Origin: Bacteroidota bacterium
Lineage (GTDB): Bacteria; Bacteroidota; Bacteroidia; Chitinophagales; Chitinophagaceae
Reading direction: 5' to 3'
Assembly (NCBI GenBank): GCA_947457085.1
Contig: CANGUS010000085.1
Coordinates: 1 to 7,690, forward strand
Length of the DNA: 7,690 nucleotides
Part shown: positions 1 through 7,005 of the stretch, in pieces
Layout of the letters: every line of letters begins with the position of its first letter
How positions within the stretch are numbered: the stretch's first letter is position 1
Made by a program: the position numbers and the translations under genes
The notes under the pieces: generated by a model
What the model saw: only the letters and a program-made list of their open reading frames with translations
Databases searched by the model: none
Told to the model about the DNA's origin: nothing

Positions 1-1469
1 CAATTATTTTCCGCTTCAAAAAAATAATATTGTACCCCATACCTTTTCATTTCAGCGATAAGTTCTTGTTCTGTATACATATTTTTTTCAATTGTATAAA
101 AAGACGATTTAGTCAAATAGGCAATTACCCACATTCTACCCGCATCCGTAATATTGGATGTAAATTTACCCTGCCATTTTAGTTGATTCAATTGCGCTGC
201 AGTTTCAAACAAATCTTTATTCTTTTGTCGCAATGAAAATGTATTTTTTATAGGGGAAAAGACAAATGAAAATGCAACTATAATAGTCAGAATTACTTTG
301 TATTTTTTTTGAATTTGAGTAAATTGATGTATAATTTGTTGTGCCAATATCCATAATAGAATACTATTTGCCCAAATATAACGAGTTTCAATATGCATCA
401 ATAAATAACCAAAAGGAAGTATGAATATGGTTATCATGATAAGCTGTGAATTGAACTCTATTTCAGAAAAAGTTTCTCTAGCATTTTTAAAATAACAGTA
501 GACACCGAAACATAAAATTGCAATTGCAAAAAAAGTAAGCTCTTGAAAACAGCTAACTGCTTCAAAGCTGGTATGAACGACTCGTGCCAACCATTTTACA
601 AAATGTTTTACCGAAGAAACAGGTGTGCTTAAATTTTGTTGAGTAAGGTATGGGTCTTCCCAAAAGGATGGCGAATCAGTATAAGTTGGCGGTATCATTA
701 AAGTATAATTAGGCTTAAATGATTTGCCTGAATTAATATTCCAACTCATGTTCATTTTACCTGATTGACCAATAAAATTCCATTCCTTGTACTTATTATG
801 CAATGCATAGTTCCATGGAAAAATGACAATAAAAATGGTAAAAAATGCGATGCCAATATTTTTTAAAGATAGTGCCAATGTAATTTGACGTTTATAATAT
901 GTCCAACTTACAATTGCTATAAAATGAATTAAAAAGAAAAACAAACTATATGCTTTAGCATAGTAAGCAATGCCCATTATTGCGGACGCTGCAATGATTT
1001 TAATCGTTGATTTAAAAAAACCTGGGGAAGTAATCAACAATAGATAGCCTAATAAAAAAACCAATTGCAATACATCTCCAAACATTTGAAAGTATACTTG
1101 ATAAGCCAACACGATAGGAAAACAGATAGCAAATAAATAAGTTGCCAACTTGTTCTTCACGAATCGATTGGTCAACAAAAAAGACAGTAGCAAAACGAAA
1201 GCGCCAATAAAATAATTCATTGACTTTGCCGTTGTCCAGCTATTGTATCCAGCTTTAATAAATGGTACAATCATCCAGCCATTTAACGGACTCCACAAGC
1301 CATTGATAGATTCAAAATATTGTCCTTTAGCAAATCGTTCAGCAATGGTTAAGTATGCCACACAATCGCTGTCTAGCAGATAGCCCAAAACAGGATTTAA
1401 TAACAACCAAAGCACCGAATAAAATGCTAGGGAAAAAATAAGAATCATATTAAGAGGATAGTTCTTCAT
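1..1469 (-). CDS. GT-C-like (family 39-like) integral membrane glycosyltransferase, 3' end missing
   Basis: The minus-strand frame stays open for 489 codons to the left edge. The first ATG after an upstream in-frame stop is at 1469 (MKNYPLNMIL...), with AGAGG a few bases upstream. A second ATG at 1448 would remove only seven residues. About eleven hydrophobic segments are visible, roughly at residues 8-31, 84-101, 108-124, 131-147, 155-170, 174-190, 204-219, 309-326, 342-360, 365-380 and 391-405. A polar loop lies at 221-305 and a soluble C-terminal part starts near 410. The acidic motif LLDSD (D33, D35) in the first extracytoplasmic loop, the following AERFAKGQY...WSPLNGW pattern and ETRY at 361-364 resemble family 39-type GT-C enzymes, which move sugars from polyprenyl-phosphate donors outside the membrane. 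Donor and acceptor cannot be told. The gene overlaps the metal-receptor gene upstream by 20 bases. Membrane protein is certain; the glycosyltransferase role is inferred. Confidence 0.8.
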   Translation of the reverse strand, partial: MKNYPLNMILIFSLAFYSVLWLLLNPVLGYLLDSDCVAYLTIAERFAKGQYFESINGLWSPLNGWMIVPFIKAGYNSWTTAKSMNYFIGAFVLLLSFLLTNRFVKNKLATYLFAICFPIVLAYQVYFQMFGDVLQLVFLLGYLLLITSPGFFKSTIKIIAASAIMGIAYYAKAYSLFFFLIHFIAIVSWTYYKRQITLALSLKNIGIAFFTIFIVIFPWNYALHNKYKEWNFIGQSGKMNMSWNINSGKSFKPNYTLMIPPTYTDSPSFWEDPYLTQQNLSTPVSSVKHFVKWLARVVHTSFEAVSCFQELTFFAIAILCFGVYCYFKNARETFSEIEFNSQLIMITIFILPFGYLLMHIETRYIWANSILLWILAQQIIHQFTQIQKKYKVILTIIVAFSFVFSPIKNTFSLRQKNKDLFETAAQLNQLKWQGKFTSNITDAGRMWVIAYLTKSSFYTIEKNMYTEQELIAEMKRYGVQYYFFEAENN

Positions 1470-2205
1470 ATAAACCTCTAAAATACTGAAATGATTTTAA
1501 CATTCGGCTGCCATACCAACTAAATAATTCGCCATCCACTAAAATAATTTTAGTATTGGGCAACTGCATCTGCCATTCAATGATGTGTTTGTCTGCAAAT
1601 GGGAAAGGTTCACTCGAAAGCATAATAACTGTTGGATTGATTGATTTTATTTCCTCCAACGTCATCATCGGATAGCGATTTTGTTTAACCAAATTATTAA
1701 AACCAGCTTCTAACATCATATCATGAATAAAAGTATCATTACCTGCCACCATATAGGGATTTTGCCAAATTAAATACAAGGCGTCTATTTTATCTTTTTT
1801 CTCCAAACGAGATTGGGTCATCATTTCTGCCTTTATCCCATTCACTATTTCTATAGATTTTTGCTGACAATGAACTAACTTACCAATATCCTCAATCATT
1901 TGTAAAGCCTCGTTGATAGTAGAAATATCACTGACATAAACATTAAAATCATTTTGTAATATTTCAATTTCTTCTTTTAAATTTTCTTCTTTATTGGCTA
2001 ATATCAGGTCAGGATTTAATGATTTTATCAAGTCAATTTTCAAGTTTTTAGTACCTCCCACCCTTTGTTTTCTGCGAAACCATTCATCTGGATGAATACA
2101 AAATTTTGTAATTCCAATAACCTCATCCCTCAATCCTAAATCATACAACAACTCTGTTTGAGAGGGAACCAATGAAATAATTCGAGTGGGTTTATTTTGA
2201 CTCAT
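1450..2205 (-). CDS. BtuF-like helical-backbone metal receptor without signal peptide
   Basis: This 251-residue protein matches the BtuF/FepB-type periplasmic binding fold: two alpha/beta lobes joined by a long helix. Family signatures are RIISLVPSQTELLYDLGL (8-25), VIGITKFCIHP (29-39), RVGGTKN (48-54), LNPDLILANKEEN (63-75), LIWQNPYMVAGNDTFIHDM (145-163), MLSSEPFPF (195-203) and VDGELFSWYGSR (223-234). Relatives bind cobalamin, haem or siderophores and feed ABC importers. The protein starts MSQNKPTRII and has neither a hydrophobic signal sequence nor a lipobox, so it should be cytoplasmic. No permease or ATPase gene is visible. The ATG overlaps the end of the small membrane-protein gene by 14 bases, and the gene's own end overlaps the glycosyltransferase-like gene. 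Family assignment is firm; the ligand and the role in transport are unknown. Confidence 0.88.
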   Translation of the reverse strand: MSQNKPTRIISLVPSQTELLYDLGLRDEVIGITKFCIHPDEWFRRKQRVGGTKNLKIDLIKSLNPDLILANKEENLKEEIEILQNDFNVYVSDISTINEALQMIEDIGKLVHCQQKSIEIVNGIKAEMMTQSRLEKKDKIDALYLIWQNPYMVAGNDTFIHDMMLEAGFNNLVKQNRYPMMTLEEIKSINPTVIMLSSEPFPFADKHIIEWQMQLPNTKIILVDGELFSWYGSRMLKSFQYFRGLYEELSS

Positions 2206-2551
2206 ACACAGGACTTTTAAAAATCAAATTATAAAGCAACGCGATGATCGCAATAAAAATTAAATTGGCCGGAAACAAGACATCTCCTAAAACTTGCCCT
2301 ATGGTTGATTTAGTTAAAAACAATTTAGCCCCTATTTCTAATAAAGAAACGAGTAAATAAGCCAAGGAAATGAGTCTGTTTTTTTTACAAACCCCTACCC
2401 ATAAAATGGTATACAATAAATAGCCAAACGGAAGTAAATGATAATTAGTCCAACCAGTGTAGTCGGTAAACAAACTGTAAAAACTCAGTAAAGTAATAAA
2501 AAGGTGAAAAACTAAAATTCCATTTAGGACATAAGAAATATATGACTTCAA
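2192..2551 (-). CDS. Small four-helix membrane protein of unknown function, probable TTG start
   Basis: I do not recognise this protein. It is very hydrophobic, with four likely membrane segments at about residues 9-28, 38-55, 59-79 and 90-112, counted from the start chosen here (119 residues). There is no ATG anywhere in the frame, which opens after a stop at 2602-2600. Two TTG codons are available. The one at 2572 lies inside the -7 promoter box, so it would precede the expected transcript start near 2563. I therefore prefer TTG at 2551, giving MKSYISYVLN with a leader of about 12 nt. It is the first gene of the left operon and its stop overlaps the ATG of the metal-receptor gene by 14 bases. 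That packing suggests a partner of the receptor or the glycosyltransferase, but nothing shows it directly. Confidence 0.7.
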   Translation of the reverse strand: MKSYISYVLNGILVFHLFITLLSFYSLFTDYTGWTNYHLLPFGYLLYTILWVGVCKKNRLISLAYLLVSLLEIGAKLFLTKSTIGQVLGDVLFPANLIFIAIIALLYNLIFKSPVYESK

Positions 2552-2569
2552 AGTAAAAAATTTAAAGTA

Positions 2570-2597
2570 CAAATATAGTTTAGAAAAGCGAACCCAA
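2570..2597 (-). promoter_or_regulatory. Bacteroidota-type promoter for the left operon
   Basis: On the minus strand TATATTTG (2577-2570) matches the Bacteroidota -7 consensus TAnnTTTG exactly. A TTG at 2597-2595 lies 17 nt upstream, as expected for the -33 element. Transcription would start near 2563, just before the TTG at 2551 that is the likely start of the small membrane protein. No other match of this quality was seen in the divergent region. Confidence 0.6.
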
Positions 2598-2607
2598 TTT
2601 TAGATTT

Positions 2608-2622
2608 ATCCAATCATTGGAT
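2608..2622. promoter_or_regulatory. Perfect 7+1+7 palindrome, candidate operator
   Basis: ATCCAAT-C-ATTGGAT is a perfect inverted repeat in the intergenic region between the divergent left operon and the DUF3822-rsmD pair. Its centre is about 52 bases upstream of the inferred minus-strand transcript start and about 79 bases before the DUF3822 ATG. That position suits an activator or a shared regulator site. It is too short and AT-rich, and has no T-run, so it does not look like a terminator. No regulator gene is present in the window. Confidence 0.35.
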
Positions 2623-2668
2623 TTATACATTTCCTATTAATTTATCGCTATATCCACTAAAAATTTTA

Positions 2669-2676
2669 TAATATTG
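2669..2676 (+). promoter_or_regulatory. Weak -7-like box before DUF3822-rsmD
   Basis: TAATATTG matches TAnnTTTG at all but one fixed position and would start transcription about 11 nt before the ATG at 2694. No TTG sits at the proper distance upstream, so the plus-strand promoter is not firmly located. Confidence 0.22.
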
Positions 2677-2693
2677 TAATCTCAAAACAAGGA

Positions 2694-3539
2694 ATGGCAC
2701 TAACTCCTAAAATATCGCTCGATAATAATATTCATATCATCCAAAATGATAACCAATTAGCTTGTAATATTTTGCTAGGTAAAAATTATTTAACCTATTG
2801 CATATCGGATGTAGATTACAAGACTGTATTTCATATTAAACATTTTTATTTTGAAAATAAAGTAGTAGGCAAAAATGATTTTAATGAAATATTAGCAGAT
2901 AAAAATATCAAAAAATCAAGTCGTATTAATATTGCAATCGACAGCTTCAAATCGGTATTAATCCCAAATGAGTTATTAGATGACAATAATTATGCGAGCT
3001 ATTTTACTTTTCAACATGAAATTCTAAAAGAAGAAATTATTTTAAAGCAATCCTTTAAAAGTTCGATTCATGATCTTTTTGCTGTAAAAAAATCAACGAT
3101 TCAGTTTTTAGAATCTCGTTTAAAAAATGTTCACTTTTACAACGCCTCGGCTTGTTTATTAAACAATTATCCTGATTTTATTCTGAGCGAAAATGAACAC
3201 AGTGTTTTCGTATCCATGAAAGATGAAAATATGGTATTGACCATTTATCAAAAAACAAATTTAATTTTACATCAAGTTTATGCTTATGCTAACACATTGG
3301 ATATTGTGTATCATATTGCCAATGCTTGCAAACAATTGAATTTAAAACTAGACAACAGTGGCATTCAACTCCATGGAGAAGTAACTCAAATAGAAAATGT
3401 TTCACTCGCTTTGAAAAAATATTTTCCTACTGTTCGCTTTATCACAAGAATAAAAGACATCCAATATCCAGATGCTTTATATTCTCAACCTACACACAAT
3501 TTCTTTAATCTATTTTCAATTTTCAAATGCGCATTATAA
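2694..3539 (+). CDS. DUF3822 family protein
   Basis: This 281-residue protein has the length and C-terminal pattern (HNFFNLFSIFKCAL-like end) of the DUF3822 family, which is largely confined to Bacteroidota and commonly sits just before rsmD. It has no signal peptide or membrane segment, so it should be cytoplasmic. Alternating strand and helix predictions, and the second-half pattern SVFVSMKDENMVLTIYQ (170-186), a helix at about 201-216 and IQLHGEV (224-230), recall the second lobe of PilM/FtsA actin-like proteins. The usual phosphate-binding DxG motifs are not evident, so ATP binding is doubtful; this resemblance is my inference. The ATG at 2694 follows AAGG too closely for it to act as a ribosome binding site. 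Its last 13 bases overlap the start of rsmD, implying coupled translation. Function unknown. Confidence 0.8.
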   Translation: MALTPKISLDNNIHIIQNDNQLACNILLGKNYLTYCISDVDYKTVFHIKHFYFENKVVGKNDFNEILADKNIKKSSRINIAIDSFKSVLIPNELLDDNNYASYFTFQHEILKEEIILKQSFKSSIHDLFAVKKSTIQFLESRLKNVHFYNASACLLNNYPDFILSENEHSVFVSMKDENMVLTIYQKTNLILHQVYAYANTLDIVYHIANACKQLNLKLDNSGIQLHGEVTQIENVSLALKKYFPTVRFITRIKDIQYPDALYSQPTHNFFNLFSIFKCAL

Positions 3540-4081
3540 GTGGTTCTCATGGTGGTCGAAAAATTCATCCTCCAACCAATATGCCTCATACAAGACCAAC
3601 TACAGATATTGCCAAAGAGGGTTTATTTAATATCCTTCAAAACAATTTAGACTTTGAAGAATTGGTGACACTCGATTTATTTGGAGGCACGGGTTGTATT
3701 AGTTATGAATTGGCTTCTCGAGGCTGTAATGATTTGACGATTATTGAGCAAGACCAAAAAATGTATGATTTTATAAAAAAAAATGCAACTGATTTGAAAT
3801 TTGAAAATTTCAAAGTATTTAAATCAGAAGTCTTTCGCTTTATGAATCAATGTACCAGTTCTTTTGATTTTATTTTTGCAGGCCCTCCCTATGCATTAGG
3901 CACCATTGATGAAATTCCTACCATTATTTTTAATCGAAAATTACTAAATAAAGGGGGATGGTTTGTACTCGAGCATACGCCAAGAAACAATTACGAGCAT
4001 TACCCATTTTTTAAACGTTCTAAAAATTACGGAACTACTATTTTTAGTTTTTTTATAAATGATGAAGATGAGAATGTGTAA
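3527..4081 (+). CDS. rsmD: 16S rRNA (guanine(966)-N(2))-methyltransferase RsmD
   Basis: RsmD uses S-adenosylmethionine to methylate a guanine N2 of 16S rRNA (G966 in E. coli) in the assembling 30S subunit. The 184-residue length is typical. The N-terminus MRIISGSHGGRKI and TRPTTDIAKEGLFN (22-35) are family hallmarks. LDLFGGTGCISYE (49-61) is the SAM-binding glycine loop, and E74 in TIIEQD is the acidic residue expected to hold the SAM ribose. The catalytic motif, normally (D/N)PPY, reads GPPY at 119-122 (codon GGC at 3881-3883), so the usual Asp is replaced by Gly. LLNKGGWFVLEH follows as in relatives. The frame is intact with no sign of decay. It starts inside the end of the DUF3822 gene and converges on the OstA-like gene. 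Confidence 0.92.
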   Translation: MRIISGSHGGRKIHPPTNMPHTRPTTDIAKEGLFNILQNNLDFEELVTLDLFGGTGCISYELASRGCNDLTIIEQDQKMYDFIKKNATDLKFENFKVFKSEVFRFMNQCTSSFDFIFAGPPYALGTIDEIPTIIFNRKLLNKGGWFVLEHTPRNNYEHYPFFKRSKNYGTTIFSFFINDEDENV

Positions 4082-4112
4082 ACTGAATGCGAATTTAATC
4101 AAACGCTGAAAT

Positions 4113-5933
4113 TTAATCATTCAATATCTCTGCTTTCGATGTGGGTTTTCTTTCTGTCAATAATTTAAACGAACCCAGAAATTTATCTGTTTGTGTCAAT
4201 TTATCTATTGGCAAGAAAACACCATTGGGATTTGCATGCATAACAATGTGATCCAATTCTTTATCTACAAAAAATACATCCATAGAGGAACTTTCGGCTT
4301 TATTTACACCAATATATTCCTCTTTATCGTCTTTGGCATAATATAAACTTTCAGCATTTTGATTGACAAACACATGATCAATTTCATTGTTTACAAAATA
4401 AGCATTCACATAATTACCCGCAACTTGGTCATACACATTTTCATACTTAGATGATGAAATCAACAATGAATTCACTAACAAATTCACTTCCGCTAATTTA
4501 TTTTTATTGGTTTTTAAATAAATAGTATCTGCATTAGCCTGTTGTTGCTTGCTCCACATGATCGGATTTTTATATAATCGAAACATAGAATCCACTTCTG
4601 AATAACTCAAACTATCGCTCACACTTTGTAATGAATCTGAATATATTTTTACATTTCTATTGGCAATTATTAATTTGGGTTCAGGCGCATCATCGATCGA
4701 TTTATAAGTAGAATCGGCAAATAACAAATTATAACCATACGTAAGCTCTTTCGTTTTTTTAGTGGAAGTGATGATTTTTTTTAAGTCATTTTTATCTTTA
4801 AATCGCAAAGACATCATCGTATCCGCCCTCATAAAAAGAGAGTCGCCTTCATTGACTGAGATTAATTTAGGATACATCGTGGCAATCATAAATTTCGAAT
4901 TGTCATTATATTCAACCATACCCGCAAGTAGTATTGAATGTTGAACAGTATCTATGAAAATCACTTTGCCAGTAGCTTTGTAATAGCCATTTTTTTTATT
5001 AAAATCTACTTGATTGGATCTCAAGGTTTTCGAACCACCTTCCTGCTCAATAAGCACATTGCCTATAGCCTTGCCTGCCCCCGTTTGTTTATTGTATTCT
5101 GCTTTATCTGAAAATAATTTGCTGTCATTTTTTAAATCTTCTACAATCACATTGCCACTTGCAGACGCATTTCCAGATTGGTCATTGTAGGTAATTTTAT
5201 TTCCAATAATAATTTGATTTTCGTTTTCAATTGTTGTTCTTGTATTAAAAACAGCATTGGAGTTTTTAGAATCAAAACTTCCATTTGAAGTAGTGATCGT
5301 ACTGTTATCTGTGTTAATTACAGACTCCGCTAAAAACCGAACTACTTTTGAATTCATGTTATAAGTCAGCTCTTTCGATGTAATGTTATACTTCGGATTG
5401 GTAACTTCTACATTAGTAATAAAATGAGTTAATTGCGTAAATCCATTGTATGTTCCTGTTTCACTGCTTACTGTTGTTTCTTCATTTTGTAGCGTACCTC
5501 CTTTATTGTACACCCCAATTTTAGTTTTGACATTATAGGTCAATTCTTCAGTATTTAAAGTATTGGCACCATCAATAATTTGGACCATTCCTTTCATTAA
5601 AGCAGTATTATTTTTGCCAGTGTATTTTATATAATCACTCGATGCATTTTCTCCATTCACTTTGGTAATTCGTACATTACTAAAGGCTTCTACATAATCA
5701 TTCGCTTGAAATAAATGAGCACTGTCGCAGGTTAACGTAATTCCATTGTGCTCTATAATAACAGATCCTAGCAGCCGTTGATAGTTTTTATTTTCTAAAT
5801 TATAACCAACTGCACTGTCTGCATGTTTGACCATAATAATTTGCAATCCGGTCGAATCAAAAGTTGGCATTTGTGCGAAAGCAACATGTTGAATCAAACA
5901 ACACAAAAGAAATATTTTGATTGAAAACTTCAA
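4113..5933 (-). CDS. OstA/LptA-like envelope protein, probably in LPS transport
   Basis: The 606-residue protein begins with a signal peptide (basic start, hydrophobic core at 6-19, likely signal peptidase I cut after AFA at 18-20), so it is exported. From about 45 to 370 it consists of repeats of roughly 30 residues marked by LTYN, ITYN, AEYN, VDFN or VEYN, often followed by an 'xxGNV' turn. This is the beta-jellyroll pattern of the OstA/LptA family, whose members carry LPS across the periplasm. The C-terminal part, with YSDSLQSVSDSLSYSEVDSMFRL-like and YIGVNKAESS segments, matches large Bacteroidota OstA-like proteins, which are much longer than E. coli LptA. It lies 26 bases downstream of the MCE gene and is the last gene of the envelope operon. 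Family assignment is firm; LPS bridging by this large form is inferred. Confidence 0.88.
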   Translation of the reverse strand: MKFSIKIFLLCCLIQHVAFAQMPTFDSTGLQIIMVKHADSAVGYNLENKNYQRLLGSVIIEHNGITLTCDSAHLFQANDYVEAFSNVRITKVNGENASSDYIKYTGKNNTALMKGMVQIIDGANTLNTEELTYNVKTKIGVYNKGGTLQNEETTVSSETGTYNGFTQLTHFITNVEVTNPKYNITSKELTYNMNSKVVRFLAESVINTDNSTITTSNGSFDSKNSNAVFNTRTTIENENQIIIGNKITYNDQSGNASASGNVIVEDLKNDSKLFSDKAEYNKQTGAGKAIGNVLIEQEGGSKTLRSNQVDFNKKNGYYKATGKVIFIDTVQHSILLAGMVEYNDNSKFMIATMYPKLISVNEGDSLFMRADTMMSLRFKDKNDLKKIITSTKKTKELTYGYNLLFADSTYKSIDDAPEPKLIIANRNVKIYSDSLQSVSDSLSYSEVDSMFRLYKNPIMWSKQQQANADTIYLKTNKNKLAEVNLLVNSLLISSSKYENVYDQVAGNYVNAYFVNNEIDHVFVNQNAESLYYAKDDKEEYIGVNKAESSSMDVFFVDKELDHIVMHANPNGVFLPIDKLTQTDKFLGSFKLLTERKPTSKAEILND

Positions 5934-5959
5934 TGATTAGTAATAAATATATAAATAAA

Positions 5960-6955
5960 TTAATTAGATGAATTAGGCGCAGGCTTGGGCGCAGATTCAT
6001 ATTTTTGCTTACGACCAATGATGTTAATATTGATATATTTTGAAGGATGCGCATTCAAATCATACATCAAATTATTGGTGGTTTCTAAAGTGTTTTTCAG
6101 GTTTTTATATAGTTTATCATCATTCATTAATAAACCTAAACTGCCATTACCACTGTTTACTTTTTTCAAGGTCGTTTGTAAATCAGTTAAAGTCGCTTTC
6201 AATTCATTTACGGTTCCTTCAATATTTGCTTTGCTTAAATTATTCGTGGTAATTTCCGCACTTTTCAACACATTATTAATTTTGCTATTATTTTGATTTA
6301 AATTATTCGTAAACGAATTTAAATTATTTAATAAGCCGGTAATTTTAGATCGTTGCGCATTTAATTCATTTGAAAGTTGACTAAAATTCGCCATCGTTTT
6401 ATTTAAGTTGGCAATAGAACTTTTTAAATTATTTTGGGTATTGACATCTAAAATATTATTGATACTTTGAACGGTGGTTTCTAAAGAAGCTAGGGTATTT
6501 TTAGCATTGTCCATTACAGGCGTAGCAGAAGCTCCCAAACTTTCTATCGTACCCAATTCAATTTCCCCAGCAATCATTTCGTTGTCTTTTAGCATAGTGG
6601 TACTAACCCCCTGTTCAATATTTACTGCTTTGGTTCCTAATAAATCCAAGGATACTATTTTCGCTTTAGAATCGATGGGAATATTTAAATCTTTGTTTAT
6701 AAACAAGGTTAATTTCACTTTGCCTGCATGCTCTTTTGACAATTCAATGGCATTAACAGTTCCTACCGTAAACCCTTTTATTTGAACATAGCTCGCAGGG
6801 GTTAAACCTTGAACATTATCATATTCTGCAAAAATTGTTTTTGAGGATGAAAAAATGCCCGTCCCTTTTAAGTATTTGTAACCGAATACAAAAACGAGTA
6901 CCGATAATATACCCAATAATGCTAGTTTGATTTCTTTTGTGATTTTAAATGCCAT
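5960..6955 (-). CDS. MlaD-like MCE-domain protein
   Basis: MCE proteins form hexameric rings or tubes that carry lipids between the inner and outer membranes. An N-terminal membrane anchor lies at about residues 9-29 (IKLALLGILSVLVFVFGYKY). The MCE domain spans about 40-135, with the typical YDNVQGLTPASYVQIKGFTV and LDLLGTKAVNI segments. A long Asn/Leu-rich helical, coiled-coil-like tail covers about 140-300, and HPSKYININIIGRK (303-316) is the usual C-terminal signature of Bacteroidota members. I chose ATG 6955 (MAFKITKEIK...), which starts like relatives and gives 331 residues; an upstream ATG at 6991 would add 12 residues. The amidase gene ends 50 bases upstream. No MlaE permease or MlaF ATPase gene is in view, so its transporter partner must be encoded elsewhere or just outside. 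Confidence 0.9.
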   Translation of the reverse strand: MAFKITKEIKLALLGILSVLVFVFGYKYLKGTGIFSSSKTIFAEYDNVQGLTPASYVQIKGFTVGTVNAIELSKEHAGKVKLTLFINKDLNIPIDSKAKIVSLDLLGTKAVNIEQGVSTTMLKDNEMIAGEIELGTIESLGASATPVMDNAKNTLASLETTVQSINNILDVNTQNNLKSSIANLNKTMANFSQLSNELNAQRSKITGLLNNLNSFTNNLNQNNSKINNVLKSAEITTNNLSKANIEGTVNELKATLTDLQTTLKKVNSGNGSLGLLMNDDKLYKNLKNTLETTNNLMYDLNAHPSKYININIIGRKQKYESAPKPAPNSSN

Positions 6956-7005
6956 TTTAGTATTTTCTTTTCTATTTAAGATGGATGTCAAAATAAATCT
7001 ACGAC

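Noticed and set aside
3326..3508. Second plus-strand frame of 60 codons inside DUF3822
   Set aside because: Out-of-frame overlap with a convincing gene; no supporting signal.
4091..4120. Near direct repeat GAATTTAATCA / GAAATTTAATCA
   Set aside because: Two short AT-rich copies only, with one overlapping the end of a gene; expected by chance.
4084..4124. TGAATG / CATTCA inverted repeat in the convergent rsmD - OstA gap as a bidirectional terminator
   Set aside because: Only a 6-base AT-rich stem with a loop of about 29 bases, one arm inside the OstA-like coding region and no T-run following.
4762..4944. Plus-strand open frame of 60 codons inside the OstA-like gene
   Set aside because: Short antisense frame within a clearly coding region.
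5857..6054. Minus-strand 65-codon frame bridging the MCE and OstA-like genes
   Set aside because: It runs across the ends of two well-supported genes in another frame and has no family resemblance.
5985..6296. Plus-strand open frames of 103 and 70 codons opposite the MCE gene
   Set aside because: They are antisense to the Asn/Leu-rich helical tail; the hydrophobic composition is the mirror of that low-complexity coding sequence, with no promoter or family match.
6474..6785. Plus-strand open frame of 103 codons opposite the MCE domain
   Set aside because: Antisense to a well-conserved MCE domain and without any recognisable motif.
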